From a virus, in IMG/VR virus record IMGVR_UViG_3300023174_000366, positions 1 through 37,248 of that record: 37,248 nt of DNA; one strand, 5' to 3'. Shown here piece by piece: positions 9,881-16,602 of this stretch. The notes under the pieces are model-generated. The model made no database searches. It was not told where the DNA came from and saw only the letters and a program-made list of their open reading frames with translations. The translations under genes and the position numbers were made by a program. The first letter of the stretch is position 1, and every line of letters begins with the position of its first letter.

Positions 9881-11635
9881 TTATGCTGCCCCGCCAATGG
9901 CGGCTAGTAGGTTTGCTATATCTGGACGTTGAGCAGCAGCAGGGGCGACTCCTGGTTGTTCTGGAGTTGGCTGCGAGGCAGAGGCAGGGAGTGCCCCCGC
10001 TGCTGGAACTTGAGGTGCACCCTGCATTAGTTCTGGTGCTACTGGCATCTCTGGCGCAGGTTCTGGCGCAAATGCCTTACCAATAATAGTTTCTAGTTGA
10101 AGTCCCTTTTGACGACCTTGAATAACTTCTGCAATACGGGTGATGATCTGCGAAGGATCTTGACCTTGCGCTGCAAGGGCTGGAATTGCTTGAGCATACT
10201 GAGCAACAGCCACCCGCAGAGAATCGCGCATTTCTTCAATATCAACACGTTGTTCCTCCTGCGTTACGTTTAACTCCATTGGAATCTCACGACGTACATA
10301 GTCACGAGATACGAGTTTGTCTGAACGCATTTGTAATAAAGCGATGATGGCACGGTTAGGATCCATACCAGACATAATGCCGTAGCGAACATCTACGCCG
10401 TAGTTACCAGCAATTTGTTTTGCTGGGATGTACTTCATATTAAATGGAGTACCATCATCTACGCCCTTGATTTCCTTTGACATATTGCCAAAGATCTTCT
10501 CATCTACTTCAAAGCAAAGAGAAGCAAGATCTGTAAACATACGAGCAAACTGTGCCTGTGCTGATTTGATCTGTGTATCGAAACCTGCTTGTAGCGCTTG
10601 TACACCGCGACCTGTAACGATAGAAGCATCAATGTTACCTGAGCGAACCTCTGGGTAGCGAGAACCTAAACGTAGTTCGCGCTCAAGGACCCCAGACTCT
10701 TGGAATACTCCAGGTGGTAATTCCAAAGGAACACGACGGATACCTTGTGGATTAGCAGAACGCATAATTGCATCAGGACCAAGTGCTAACTCTTGCACAT
10801 CTTGTGGAATAGCAATAGGTGCTTGGATAGATTTTTCTGCTGCTTGAATTTGTAATACCGCAAAGCGAGCACGAGCAAGTTGAACTGATAGAACATCATC
10901 AAACTGTCCACGTGCTTCACCGTCAATGGATGAACGCATAGCAACGTATGCCATACACTTACCAATAGGGTTCGGGATATTTGATAGTACTAGGTTTTTA
11001 CGCTCTGGTATAAAGATTAGATCTTGGTCTTTGTCGTGGTAGCGAACTAGTGACACATAAGGTGAGCCAGGAGAATAAACATTCTTTGGCATAATCTGGT
11101 CATAGAACTCTGGGTACTGCATCGCAAGTGTCTCAGCATCAGATGCCATTACTTGCGTAAGAGATACGGTGCGACCAAAGCGATCAATCTCAGGGTAAGT
11201 ACCAAAAGGATTAAGTAAACGAATGCGAGGATTATTAGTTTCATAATCCATCTCCACCATACCTGGCAACATACCGTAAGTATTAAACCAGTCAGCACCA
11301 GTATACATTTGAATTTGTAGTTCAGATGCACTGATGTAATGGTTAACAATACGAGTACGAGTATCTGCTGCTTTGCGTGCTGAGTCTGAAACCATATTGG
11401 TTGCAGCACAGTTAAATGATGGTAGCGGTGCCATTGCTTCTGCAAGGTCACGCGCTGCTACGTCAATGAAGTTAGCAACTAGAGGCTTTGGGTATTCCTC
11501 TGAAAACATTGCAGGATAAACCTTGCTAATGTCTCCCTGACGTACAGAGAGCACATCACGCATTCTCTGGTCACGTGCGGCGTAGCGCGTTTGTAGGCGA
11601 TTAACCTTGGCTACTACCTCTTTAGTTGATAACAA
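9881..11635 (-). CDS. Portal protein
   Basis: 584 residues, in the size range of podovirus-type portals. Position directly after the terminase, length and helical stem/clip-like composition support the call. The N-terminus (helical, MRDVLSVRQGDISKVYPAMF) is followed by mixed alpha/beta segments (RIRLLNPFGTYPEIDRFGR) and a Gln/Pro/Ala-rich tail after about residue 520. As portal, it would form the dodecameric ring through which DNA is packaged and ejected. The chosen start is a TTG at 11635, because AAGGA lies about six bases upstream and the next in-frame ATG is 23 codons further in. No portal signature is certain from sequence alone, but context makes the call strong. Confidence 0.8.
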   Translation of the reverse strand: MLSTKEVVAKVNRLQTRYAARDQRMRDVLSVRQGDISKVYPAMFSEEYPKPLVANFIDVAARDLAEAMAPLPSFNCAATNMVSDSARKAADTRTRIVNHYISASELQIQMYTGADWFNTYGMLPGMVEMDYETNNPRIRLLNPFGTYPEIDRFGRTVSLTQVMASDAETLAMQYPEFYDQIMPKNVYSPGSPYVSLVRYHDKDQDLIFIPERKNLVLSNIPNPIGKCMAYVAMRSSIDGEARGQFDDVLSVQLARARFAVLQIQAAEKSIQAPIAIPQDVQELALGPDAIMRSANPQGIRRVPLELPPGVFQESGVLERELRLGSRYPEVRSGNIDASIVTGRGVQALQAGFDTQIKSAQAQFARMFTDLASLCFEVDEKIFGNMSKEIKGVDDGTPFNMKYIPAKQIAGNYGVDVRYGIMSGMDPNRAIIALLQMRSDKLVSRDYVRREIPMELNVTQEEQRVDIEEMRDSLRVAVAQYAQAIPALAAQGQDPSQIITRIAEVIQGRQKGLQLETIIGKAFAPEPAPEMPVAPELMQGAPQVPAAGALPASASQPTPEQPGVAPAAAQRPDIANLLAAIGGAA

Positions 11636-11644
11636 TTGTTTTCC

Positions 11645-11857
11645 TTACTTCTTGTATAATCCTGGGTACTTCTTATCAAGGCCCTTCTTAGCACCTTCTT
11701 CGGCTTTCTTAACGCCAGACTTTGAAACTTGGCGTTGTAATTCTTTAATAGCAGCAGGACCTTTAAGTGGTGCAGGTTTCTTAGCAGGTGCCTTAGTTGT
11801 TACCTTTGGTGTTGGCTTAGCCATTGGCTTTGCTGTAGCCTTTTTCATCATTGCCAT
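11645..11857 (-). CDS. Small lysine/alanine/proline-rich basic protein
   Basis: 70 residues starting at the ATG at 11857, preceded by AAGGAG at good spacing. An upstream in-frame start would overlap the terminase end and lacks such a site. The first half is a histone-H1-like low-complexity tract of Lys, Ala, Pro and Thr (AMMKKATAKPMAKPTPK). The second half is a basic helix ending DKKYPGLYKK. Such peptides usually bind nucleic acid or the capsid interior. The position between terminase and portal suggests a packaging or internal structural role, which is an inference. Confidence 0.6.
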   Translation of the reverse strand: MAMMKKATAKPMAKPTPKVTTKAPAKKPAPLKGPAAIKELQRQVSKSGVKKAEEGAKKGLDKKYPGLYKK

Positions 11858-11867
11858 TTGTTTCTCC

Positions 11868-13727
11868 TTAGATGAACGTGCGGTCTTGTTCTGCGAGCAG
11901 TTCATCTATGTTGATAACTGTTCGTTTGCCCATCTCATAACGAGACAGAAAAGGATTCTTTAGATGGTGGGTCTGATGCATACCTTGGTTAAGCATCTCG
12001 CGTGCGCGGATCTCACAGAACCAAAGAGCCATAACCATATCGGTCTTGCCTTTAGTAGTAGGCGACCAAGTAATTAGTTGCTCTATGAGCGCCTTAATGT
12101 TTTCAGTTTGGTCAGAAGGTAAGTGCATAAGGTTGTCTCTGTGGTGCTTACCGTCGTGCTGCTTGGTCCCGAACAAAGTTGACATTGACGCAACGCCAAA
12201 GCCTGAGTCCCATTTGTTGGAGCCAGTATGGTGTTCCCGCAGTAGCACTCCTCTAGAGGCCAGGTTCTGTCGGATACCTTCGTCTTGGGTAAGGAATGAT
12301 TGAAATGCATTCTTTTCCACAATCCACTCAGTAGGTTGATAGAGCGCAGTCCAGTCAAAGATTATCTGACGGATTGCAGCAGGCGTAGGGCGAGTAATCT
12401 TAATAGCATCAACGATATAGCGTTTATGGCTAACCCGATCAATAGCGTAGCAAACGACGGCTGTATCACCAACCATAGCGGGATCAAGACCACAAATAAT
12501 TGAAAAGCCACTGAGATCACGCGGATGACCTGGATGACCAGGAACCAAACGACCTGCCTTACGCATACCATCTATAGAACCTCGCACACATACTGGATCA
12601 AAGATCGCATCATCTGATATATCCTGTTGTTGGTAAACCAACGCCCAGGTGGATGCGTCCATTGCTTGACGTTCATTGTAAAGGTTACGACCATTCCATC
12701 TAGGGTATAGGCCGTCTTCATTCAAATCTGATTCTGTCTGTCCATCAAATGGAGCATCACTAGCAGGCCAGAGGGTTTCCCACTTGTCAGGGTCTTCATC
12801 TGTTGTTAGTAACGCTGGCATTGCTAGATATGTCCAGGGTACTAGACCTCCAGGGTAGCGGTCTTCTGATCGCAACTCCTTGTAGAGATCTACTGCGGTA
12901 ACGCGGGTACCTACGATAATTAACTTACCAGTAGGGTTAAGACGAGAACGCACATCCTGGGTTAACCAGCGGATCTGCTTCTCAAACTCGTTGGCGTTCT
13001 TTAGAGTTACCGCATCGTCTACGATAATCATATCCGCACGCTTACCGTAGATCTGACCACCGATACCTACGGCTTCGATGTTTGGATCCTTCTCAGATGA
13101 CTCACGAAGTTCATCACCAAAGGTAACACGGGTAGCCTGCCAAGAGGCAGTCTTAGAGTTAAACCCTACGCCAGCCGCGTATGCCTGTTGCAGTGCTTCA
13201 TAGTTTGGATGAGTCAGGCGTTGCTTGATGGCGTAGAGAAAGTCGGCTGCTAGTTGCTGAGTCTGAGAAACAATCAGCACACGAAAGTTAGGGTTCTGAC
13301 AAACCTGCCAAGTAACGTAGTCAACAGTTACCGTCATAGACTTGGCGTGGTTTGGCGGGATATTCAAAAGGATACGGTTGTTAGCCAGTCCCTTTTCATA
13401 CTTCATACTGGGATGTAGCCAGGCAGGTTCTCTACCCTCAATTACATCTATGAGGTTCTGCTGATGTGGAAAAGTCTTAGAGTGTAGGTACCTCTGGCGG
13501 AACTCGGCAAATGTTATGTCGTGGACATCGGATGAAGCAAAGTTTTTATCTTTCAAACCTAGCCGTGTTCGGTCCATCTTATCCGCAAATACCTTATCGG
13601 TTCTACGGTAGTACTCGTAGGTCTTATAGGATTTACCAGCAGCAGCCGTGGCTGCTTCAATAGTAAGACCTTCTGCTACACCTGAAAGGATCAGACGCTT
13701 GGCGATGTCACTGGACTTCTCAGACAT
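11868..13727 (-). CDS. terL: Terminase large subunit (packaging ATPase/nuclease)
   Basis: 619 residues. This protein pumps DNA into proheads and cuts it. A Walker A-like loop is at about 124-131 (PPNHAKSM), Walker B at 232-238 (DMIIVDDA), and a motif III-like IIVGTRV at about 270-276. The C-terminal RNase-H-fold nuclease begins with GLDPAMVGDTAVVCYAID (D415 first metal ligand), with a second acidic position at EWIVEKN (E471). The first 50 residues form a helix-turn-helix-like segment (LTIEAATAAAGKSYKTYEYY) that could stand in for a small terminase subunit, as no separate small-subunit gene is visible. The ATG at 13727 is preceded by AGAGGAG. It is the first gene of the leftward late operon, next to the non-coding control region. 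Confidence 0.95.
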   Translation of the reverse strand: MSEKSSDIAKRLILSGVAEGLTIEAATAAAGKSYKTYEYYRRTDKVFADKMDRTRLGLKDKNFASSDVHDITFAEFRQRYLHSKTFPHQQNLIDVIEGREPAWLHPSMKYEKGLANNRILLNIPPNHAKSMTVTVDYVTWQVCQNPNFRVLIVSQTQQLAADFLYAIKQRLTHPNYEALQQAYAAGVGFNSKTASWQATRVTFGDELRESSEKDPNIEAVGIGGQIYGKRADMIIVDDAVTLKNANEFEKQIRWLTQDVRSRLNPTGKLIIVGTRVTAVDLYKELRSEDRYPGGLVPWTYLAMPALLTTDEDPDKWETLWPASDAPFDGQTESDLNEDGLYPRWNGRNLYNERQAMDASTWALVYQQQDISDDAIFDPVCVRGSIDGMRKAGRLVPGHPGHPRDLSGFSIICGLDPAMVGDTAVVCYAIDRVSHKRYIVDAIKITRPTPAAIRQIIFDWTALYQPTEWIVEKNAFQSFLTQDEGIRQNLASRGVLLREHHTGSNKWDSGFGVASMSTLFGTKQHDGKHHRDNLMHLPSDQTENIKALIEQLITWSPTTKGKTDMVMALWFCEIRAREMLNQGMHQTHHLKNPFLSRYEMGKRTVINIDELLAEQDRTFI

Positions 13728-13770
13728 CTGGTCTCCTCTAGTAAAGCGCCGAAGGCGCGAAAAAATTTTT

Positions 13771-13801
13771 ATTTATACTGGGCTGAGGAAATTTGTACTG
13801 G
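13771..13801 (-). promoter_or_regulatory. Tandem 11-bp repeats upstream of terL, candidate late promoter/activator sites
   Basis: On the minus strand CCAGTACAAAT (13791-13801) and CCAGTATAAAT (13771-13781) are repeated exactly 20 bases apart with one difference, 44-74 bases upstream of the terL start. The nearer copy contains TATAAA, which could serve as a -10 element, but no TTGACA-like -35 lies at 17 bases. A promoter read by the phage sigma-like factor, or paired activator sites two helical turns apart, would both fit. The assignment is an inference. Confidence 0.4.
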
Positions 13802-13837
13802 AGAATAAATAGACCTATCCCCACTAAAAGCAGTCAC

Positions 13838-13965
13838 CGTTCGGGCTTAACGCCCGAGCAAGCCACAGCGCAGCGAGGGGTAAGTTGGTACTCGTCCTAG
13901 GGGGACTCGCGTAGTGCCAACGCAGCGAGGTTGGGTCGTAAAACTAGTAGCGGTTCGTTTTACTC
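13838..13965. repeat. Cluster of inverted and direct repeats (structured DNA/RNA)
   Basis: This patch contains TCGGGC/GCCCGA (13841-13846 with 13852-13857), GTTGGTAC/GTGCCAAC (13884-13891 with 13914-13921, one wobble) and GTAAAAC/GTTTTAC (13938-13944 with 13957-13963). A direct repeat CGCAGCGAGG occurs at 13869-13878 and 13921-13930. It is more GC-rich than its surroundings. It may be a structured leader or RNA, or protein-binding repeats near the origin. Confidence 0.45.
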
Positions 13966-14181
13966 CCTACTATATATAAGGCAGAAAAAATAGCCCATTT
14001 CCCGTCTACGGTAGATTTTATTTTCTATTTGTGACTAACGTCACTTTAATATGTGTACAAACTAGGACATTCACGGGGTCTCACTTTAGCGTATATTTTT
14101 TGTGAGGGAGTATGTATGTATCTACTGTCAAACTTAACACACGGGGGTCAGGTTTTCCGCCACGCCCGACCGCGTTGCCAA

Positions 14182-14214
14182 CTGTCCACAGCCTGTGGAT
14201 AACCCTGTGGATAA
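14182..14214. promoter_or_regulatory. DnaA-box cluster, candidate replication origin
   Basis: Three DnaA-box-like nonamers occur in 33 bases. They are CTGTCCACA at 14182-14190 and two perfect TGTGGATAA copies (complement TTATCCACA) at 14194-14202 and 14206-14214. TTATCCACA and TTGTCCACA are the established bacterial and actinobacterial DnaA sites. The cluster lies in the divergent intergenic region with an A-tract just to the right (14222-14228). With primase and helicase-type genes present but no polymerase gene, this suggests DnaA-dependent initiation by the host machinery. Confidence 0.65.
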
Positions 14215-14221
14215 CTTTCAT

Positions 14222-14248
14222 AAAAAAACAGAGGGCGAACTCCCCTCT
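14222..14248 (-). terminator. Leftward Rho-independent terminator
   Basis: Read on the minus strand, AGAGGG and CCCTCT (14243-14248 with 14230-14235) form a 6-bp stem with a 7-base loop, followed by G and seven T. On the plus strand no T tract follows, so it acts leftward only. It would stop leftward transcripts arising right of 14,250 before they reach the DnaA boxes and the terL promoter region. Confidence 0.6.
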
Positions 14249-14335
14249 CGGCACCCTTTACATATCATCCTAATTTGTCCAATGGTGAACCTTTGCTTAA
14301 CACTTAGACATCTGAAGACAATATGTCCACCCATT

Positions 14336-14386
14336 AAGTTACCAACCAGTAACAAGGCGACCCGATAAGTTACCGACCAGTAGCAA
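14336..14386 (+). repeat. Two 20-bp iteron-like direct repeats
   Basis: AAGTTACCAACCAGTAACAA (14336-14355) and AAGTTACCGACCAGTAGCAA (14367-14386) are identical at 18 of 20 positions and lie 31 bases apart. Each contains a partial inverted repeat (GTTAC/GTAAC in the first). They sit between the DnaA boxes and the early promoter, so they may be replication iterons or regulator-binding sites. Confidence 0.5.
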
Positions 14387-14492
14387 AAATAGTTGAACTT
14401 TCAACCATTCAACCCCTTAAGTTCTCAGGATTCACTCAGACAATCATCTACAAAACGTTATCAAACCGTTACCAAAAAACCCTTGTTTGGGC

Positions 14493-14521
14493 TTGACATA
14501 GGGTAGACAACCGCATATAGT
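14493..14521 (+). promoter_or_regulatory. Early rightward sigma-70-type promoter
   Basis: TTGACA (14493-14498, consensus -35) is separated by exactly 17 bases from TATAGT (14516-14521, five of six matches to the -10 consensus). Transcription would start near 14,528, about 44 bases before the first early gene. It should be recognised by the host housekeeping sigma factor immediately after infection. Confidence 0.8.
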
Positions 14522-14526
14522 TCTGC

Positions 14527-14547
14527 TTATCAAACCAAACGGTTTGA
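14527..14547 (+). promoter_or_regulatory. Palindromic operator at the early transcription start, with an upstream half copy
   Basis: TCAAACC (14530-14536) and GGTTTGA (14541-14547) are perfect inverted arms with a 4-base spacer, lying on the predicted start site. TTATCAAACC at 14527-14536 is repeated exactly at 14458-14467, upstream of the -35, and is followed there by GTT as in the complement of the second arm. Sites flanking a promoter like this are typical of repression by looping or occlusion. The regulator is unknown. Confidence 0.55.
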
Positions 14548-14571
14548 ATTAACCTAAGAGGAGAATACAGA

Positions 14572-14730
14572 ATGATGACAGACAAAGACTACATCAAGAC
14601 CCGCGAATTATTTCGCCAAATGGGAGAACGCGAATTACAAAGTGGGAATCTTGAGAAGGTAGATTATTACACAGGAATTATCCGCGGTCTAGATTTAGCC
14701 TTCGAAGATGGAACCGCAAAGAAGAATTAA
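14572..14730 (+). CDS. First early gene, small unknown protein
   Basis: 52 residues. Two ATG codons stand in tandem at 14572, with AGAGGAG eight bases upstream. The protein is charged and helical (DYIKTRELFRQMGERELQ, then YYTGIIRGLDLAFEDG). I recognise no family. As the first gene behind the strong early promoter it should be among the earliest and most abundant phage proteins, and such genes often encode host-takeover factors. That role is only inferred. Confidence 0.65.
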   Translation: MMTDKDYIKTRELFRQMGERELQSGNLEKVDYYTGIIRGLDLAFEDGTAKKN

Positions 14731-14741
14731 GCAAGGCCAGC

Positions 14742-14808
14742 CTCGCCCGCCTAGGGCGTGCCGATTCGATTCGGAGCGGGGCACGAGTGGAGGGAACTAC
14801 CCCGCCAC
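14742..14808 (+). ncRNA. Structured RNA element, copy 1
   Basis: This lies in the 95-base spacer after the first early gene. An outer stem pairs CTCGCCCG (14742-14749) with CGGG (14777-14780) and, past a GCA bulge, CGAG (14784-14787). It encloses an inner hairpin CCGA/TCGG (14761-14764 with 14771-14774). A second hairpin follows, with GTGG/CCAC (14787-14790 with 14805-14808) and GGG/CCC around the loop AACTA. The same architecture with different paired bases recurs at 15417-15488. The AAGGAGG ribosome site of the next gene lies immediately downstream, so it may be a regulatory leader or a processed small RNA. Confidence 0.55.
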
Positions 14809-14825
14809 CAAACAAGGAGGATGTA

Positions 14826-14990
14826 ATGACACGCAAGGATTACGTAATGATCGCCGATGTTATCGCAACATCGTGGCACCATAGTGCAGACAGTAAGCGC
14901 ACAATAGCGCAAAATATGGCAGAGGCGTTAGGGGCAGATAACCCTAGATTCGATCGTGAACGCTTTCTAGTCGCTTGTGGGGTGAACTAA
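14826..14990 (+). CDS. Small early protein, common actinophage type
   Basis: 54 residues, starting at the ATG at 14826 because AAGGAGG lies five bases upstream. The frame is open further upstream only through the RNA element. The pattern TRKDYVMIADVIATSW at the N-terminus and NPRFDRERFLVACG at the C-terminus is one I have seen in many small actinophage proteins of unknown function. It is coupled to the next gene by TAATG. The function is unknown. Confidence 0.7.
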   Translation: MTRKDYVMIADVIATSWHHSADSKRTIAQNMAEALGADNPRFDRERFLVACGVN

Positions 14991-15241
14991 TGAGAACACT
15001 ACGCGAACTAGCAAAAGAGGCAGGAATTGACGAGAAATATTTTAACCGCGATTTCCTAATGTTAGACCAAAGATACGCGATTATGCAGGATGATAAGGGG
15101 CTACACCTAACCGACATAATGTCGTGGGCTAGTTTCTCCCCTCGTACTATCGGGCGAAAGTCTAACGCGACGGCTAAGGGCTTACAATTTCAACTAGGGC
15201 AGTACAAGGTATGGATCAAGCAACTAGAAGGGGTGAAGTAA
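14990..15241 (+). CDS. Small early protein, possible DNA-binding
   Basis: 83 residues, with its start overlapping the previous stop (TAATG). An N-terminal segment RTLRELAKEAGIDEKYF looks like the first helices of a helix-turn-helix. The middle is LTDIMSWASFSPRTIGRKSN, and the end is a Gln/Lys helix. It has no recognised catalytic motif. It may be a small regulator, but the evidence is only the helix pattern. It is coupled to the next gene by TAATG. Confidence 0.6.
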   Translation: MRTLRELAKEAGIDEKYFNRDFLMLDQRYAIMQDDKGLHLTDIMSWASFSPRTIGRKSNATAKGLQFQLGQYKVWIKQLEGVK

Positions 15242-15408
15242 TGAGCCACAAGCACGAACCATACGGGCGTGAGATAGTGCTAGTTCGTAGAGAAGATGAA
15301 GATTACACTATGGTAAGCGCCTCCTGTCAGTGTGGCGTGACATTGATTCGAGAGACCACACCAAAGGGCACGCGCCCAAACTGGCAAGATTGGAGGGTTA
15401 CGGCTTAA
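15241..15408 (+). CDS. Small early protein with CxC motif
   Basis: 55 residues, starting in the TAATG overlap at 15241. It begins MSHKHEPYGREIVLV and contains SASCQCGVTLI, a pair of closely spaced cysteines followed by a Trp-containing end (RPNWQDWRV). With two cysteines and N-terminal histidines it could bind one metal, but no standard zinc ribbon is complete. The function is unknown. Confidence 0.6.
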   Translation: MSHKHEPYGREIVLVRREDEDYTMVSASCQCGVTLIRETTPKGTRPNWQDWRVTA

Positions 15409-15416
15409 GCAACATC

Positions 15417-15488
15417 GCCCCCGCGCTACGGGCTACGGATTCATAATCCGACGGGGGCACAAGGTAAGGGGCAACACCGCCCCGCCTT
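15417..15488 (+). ncRNA. Structured RNA element, copy 2
   Basis: This lies in the 100-base spacer after the third small gene of this row. An outer stem GCCCCCG/CGGGGGC (15417-15423 with 15452-15458) encloses an inner hairpin CGGATT/AATCCG (15436-15441 with 15445-15450). A second hairpin pairs AAGG with CCTT and GGGGC with GCCCC (15461-15488), with the loop AACACC. Order, linker (CTACGGGCTA versus CCTAGGGCGTG in copy 1), GGGGCAC junction and CCCCGCC end match copy 1 while paired bases differ. The inner loop TTCATAA resembles a tRNA-Met anticodon loop, but no complete tRNA can be folded. Confidence 0.55.
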
Positions 15489-15508
15489 ATGCCTAGGAAG
15501 GGCAGAAA

Positions 15509-15913
15509 ATGACGACAGCAACAGAAGAAAAAACCCTCCCCGATTTGGTGAGTGAGTTAGGTATAACCCTTACAGCACAGCGCATAGATACCCCCGCGAA
15601 TGCGGGAGAGTGGCAACAAAAGGCGAATGCTTACGGCGTGACCTTGCGTTATGAGGGGCGGAAGATGTCTTTTGTTTACTATCAAGGCACAGGGATCAAG
15701 CGAGACCCTAACTGTGCCGATGTTGTTCACTGTTTAAGCAGTGACCTTAACATCCTCAACAGTTGCGAAACTTATGAGTGTTTTGTGGGTTGTTTTGGAT
15801 TGGATATTTATAGCCACAAGACATACGCACACCTTAAAAAGCAAGGTGCCCGATATGAAAAACTGATCGGTAACAGCGACGTACTCTCTCAACTATTAGA
15901 AATGGAATACTAG
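15509..15913 (+). CDS. Unknown early protein (134 residues)
   Basis: It starts at the ATG at 15509, seven bases after AGGAAGG. The protein has an N-terminal acidic stretch, a central segment VTLRYEGRKMSFVYYQGTGI and then LSSDLNILNSCETYECFVGCFGLD with three cysteines, followed by a charged C-terminus. I do not recognise the family, though a beta-strand-rich core is suggested. A ten-codon frame (15916-15948) lies between it and the next gene and couples by TAATG. It may only carry ribosomes forward. Confidence 0.65.
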   Translation: MTTATEEKTLPDLVSELGITLTAQRIDTPANAGEWQQKANAYGVTLRYEGRKMSFVYYQGTGIKRDPNCADVVHCLSSDLNILNSCETYECFVGCFGLDIYSHKTYAHLKKQGARYEKLIGNSDVLSQLLEMEY

Positions 15914-15947
15914 AAATGATTCATCTATACGTTAAGGAAGGCAACTA

Positions 15948-16280
15948 ATGAACACCACAATAGAAGAAGTTCGTAACCTAGTGGCAACGCTTGAGAAGTT
16001 GGTACAACCCTTGTTTGAAGGGGAAGAGATGACAGATGCACCTTATGAGTCAATGAAACGCCCGCACCTTGTGTTGCAGGAGGGCAGCAAGACCTACGGG
16101 CGCGCCTATCGTGTCTTCTTTACAGGAGGCAGTAAGTACGGCTCAGGGCACTGTGAGCCACGCGGGTTTAGCGATTACCTAGGAGGCACTAAAGCCGAGG
16201 CAGCGCATAGCCTACGCAAAATAATCGCGGGCATTCATACAGGGCTAATGATTGCGGAGAAGAAGGAGGCGAAGGCGTGA
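15948..16280 (+). CDS. Unknown early protein (110 residues)
   Basis: It starts at the ATG at 15948, after AAGGAAGG. It has an N-terminal amphipathic helix (TTIEEVRNLVATLEKLVQPL), a central Gly/Tyr-rich part (SKTYGRAYRVFFTGGSKYGSG) and a C-terminal helix ending in Lys/Glu. No known domain is recognised. The next gene begins with GTG inside its stop (GTGA). Confidence 0.65.
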   Translation: MNTTIEEVRNLVATLEKLVQPLFEGEEMTDAPYESMKRPHLVLQEGSKTYGRAYRVFFTGGSKYGSGHCEPRGFSDYLGGTKAEAAHSLRKIIAGIHTGLMIAEKKEAKA

Positions 16281-16471
16281 GCGAGTATGAGTACGAAGTC
16301 AAATTCTATGGTAGCCAATGGGTCATAAATATCCTGTGTTACCACGAAAACGATAGCGAAATGGGAGACACAGAAATAATTAACTGGGCTGTTGGAGTAG
16401 CAGACCAAAATGGTTTGACGATTCCAGAGTATGACTCAGTTTCAGTAGTTAAGACAGGAGAATTAAACTAA
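16277..16471 (+). CDS. Small acidic early protein
   Basis: 64 residues from a GTG start overlapping the previous stop (GTGA). Ribosome site AGGAGG lies upstream. The sequence alternates aromatic and acidic residues (YEYEVKFYGSQWVINIL, then NDSEMGDTEIINWAVGVAD), consistent with a small alpha/beta fold. The family is not recognised. It is coupled downstream by TAATG. Confidence 0.6.
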   Translation: MSEYEYEVKFYGSQWVINILCYHENDSEMGDTEIINWAVGVADQNGLTIPEYDSVSVVKTGELN

Positions 16472-16602
16472 TGCCTGACTTTTATTTTTGTGAACTGTGC
16501 GATACGTGGACAGAGCCTGAGCGTTGCGAAACGTGCGAGAAATCTAAATGCCCCAACTGTGGGGATTGTGAAGAGGCAAGTCTATGCGAGGAGAAGAAAT
16601 GA
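16471..16602 (+). CDS. Small double zinc-ribbon-like protein
   Basis: 43 residues with eight cysteines in CxxC-type pairs (CELC, CETC, CPNCGDC and a late C), starting in a TAATG overlap. Four CxxC-like knuckles in so short a chain indicate binding of two zinc ions. Such proteins bind nucleic acid or protein partners, but nothing here shows which. The start of the next gene overlaps its stop (ATGA). Confidence 0.65.
   Translation: MPDFYFCELCDTWTEPERCETCEKSKCPNCGDCEEASLCEEKK

Larger units (their letters stand above)
13728..14571. other. Non-coding divergent control region (844 bases)
   Basis: No ORF of plausible coding quality lies here on either strand. The region separates the leftward late operon from the rightward early operon. 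From left to right it holds a GCGCC/GGCGC hairpin at 13746-13758, tandem repeats upstream of terL, a patch dense in inverted repeats (13841-13963), two small palindromes (TCTACGGTAGA near 14005 and GTGACTAACGTCAC at 14031-14044), three DnaA boxes, a leftward terminator, iteron-like repeats, a GTTGAA/TTCAAC palindrome (14392-14405) and the early promoter. The concentration of signals marks it as the main regulatory and probable replication-origin locus. Confidence 0.75.

Noticed and set aside
15436-15450. Possible tRNA-Met: hairpin with loop TTCATAA
   Set aside because: The loop resembles an anticodon loop, but no D arm, T arm with TTCGA loop or CCA-compatible acceptor stem can be placed around it. 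The sister copy at 14742 has a different loop. Treated as a structured RNA element instead.
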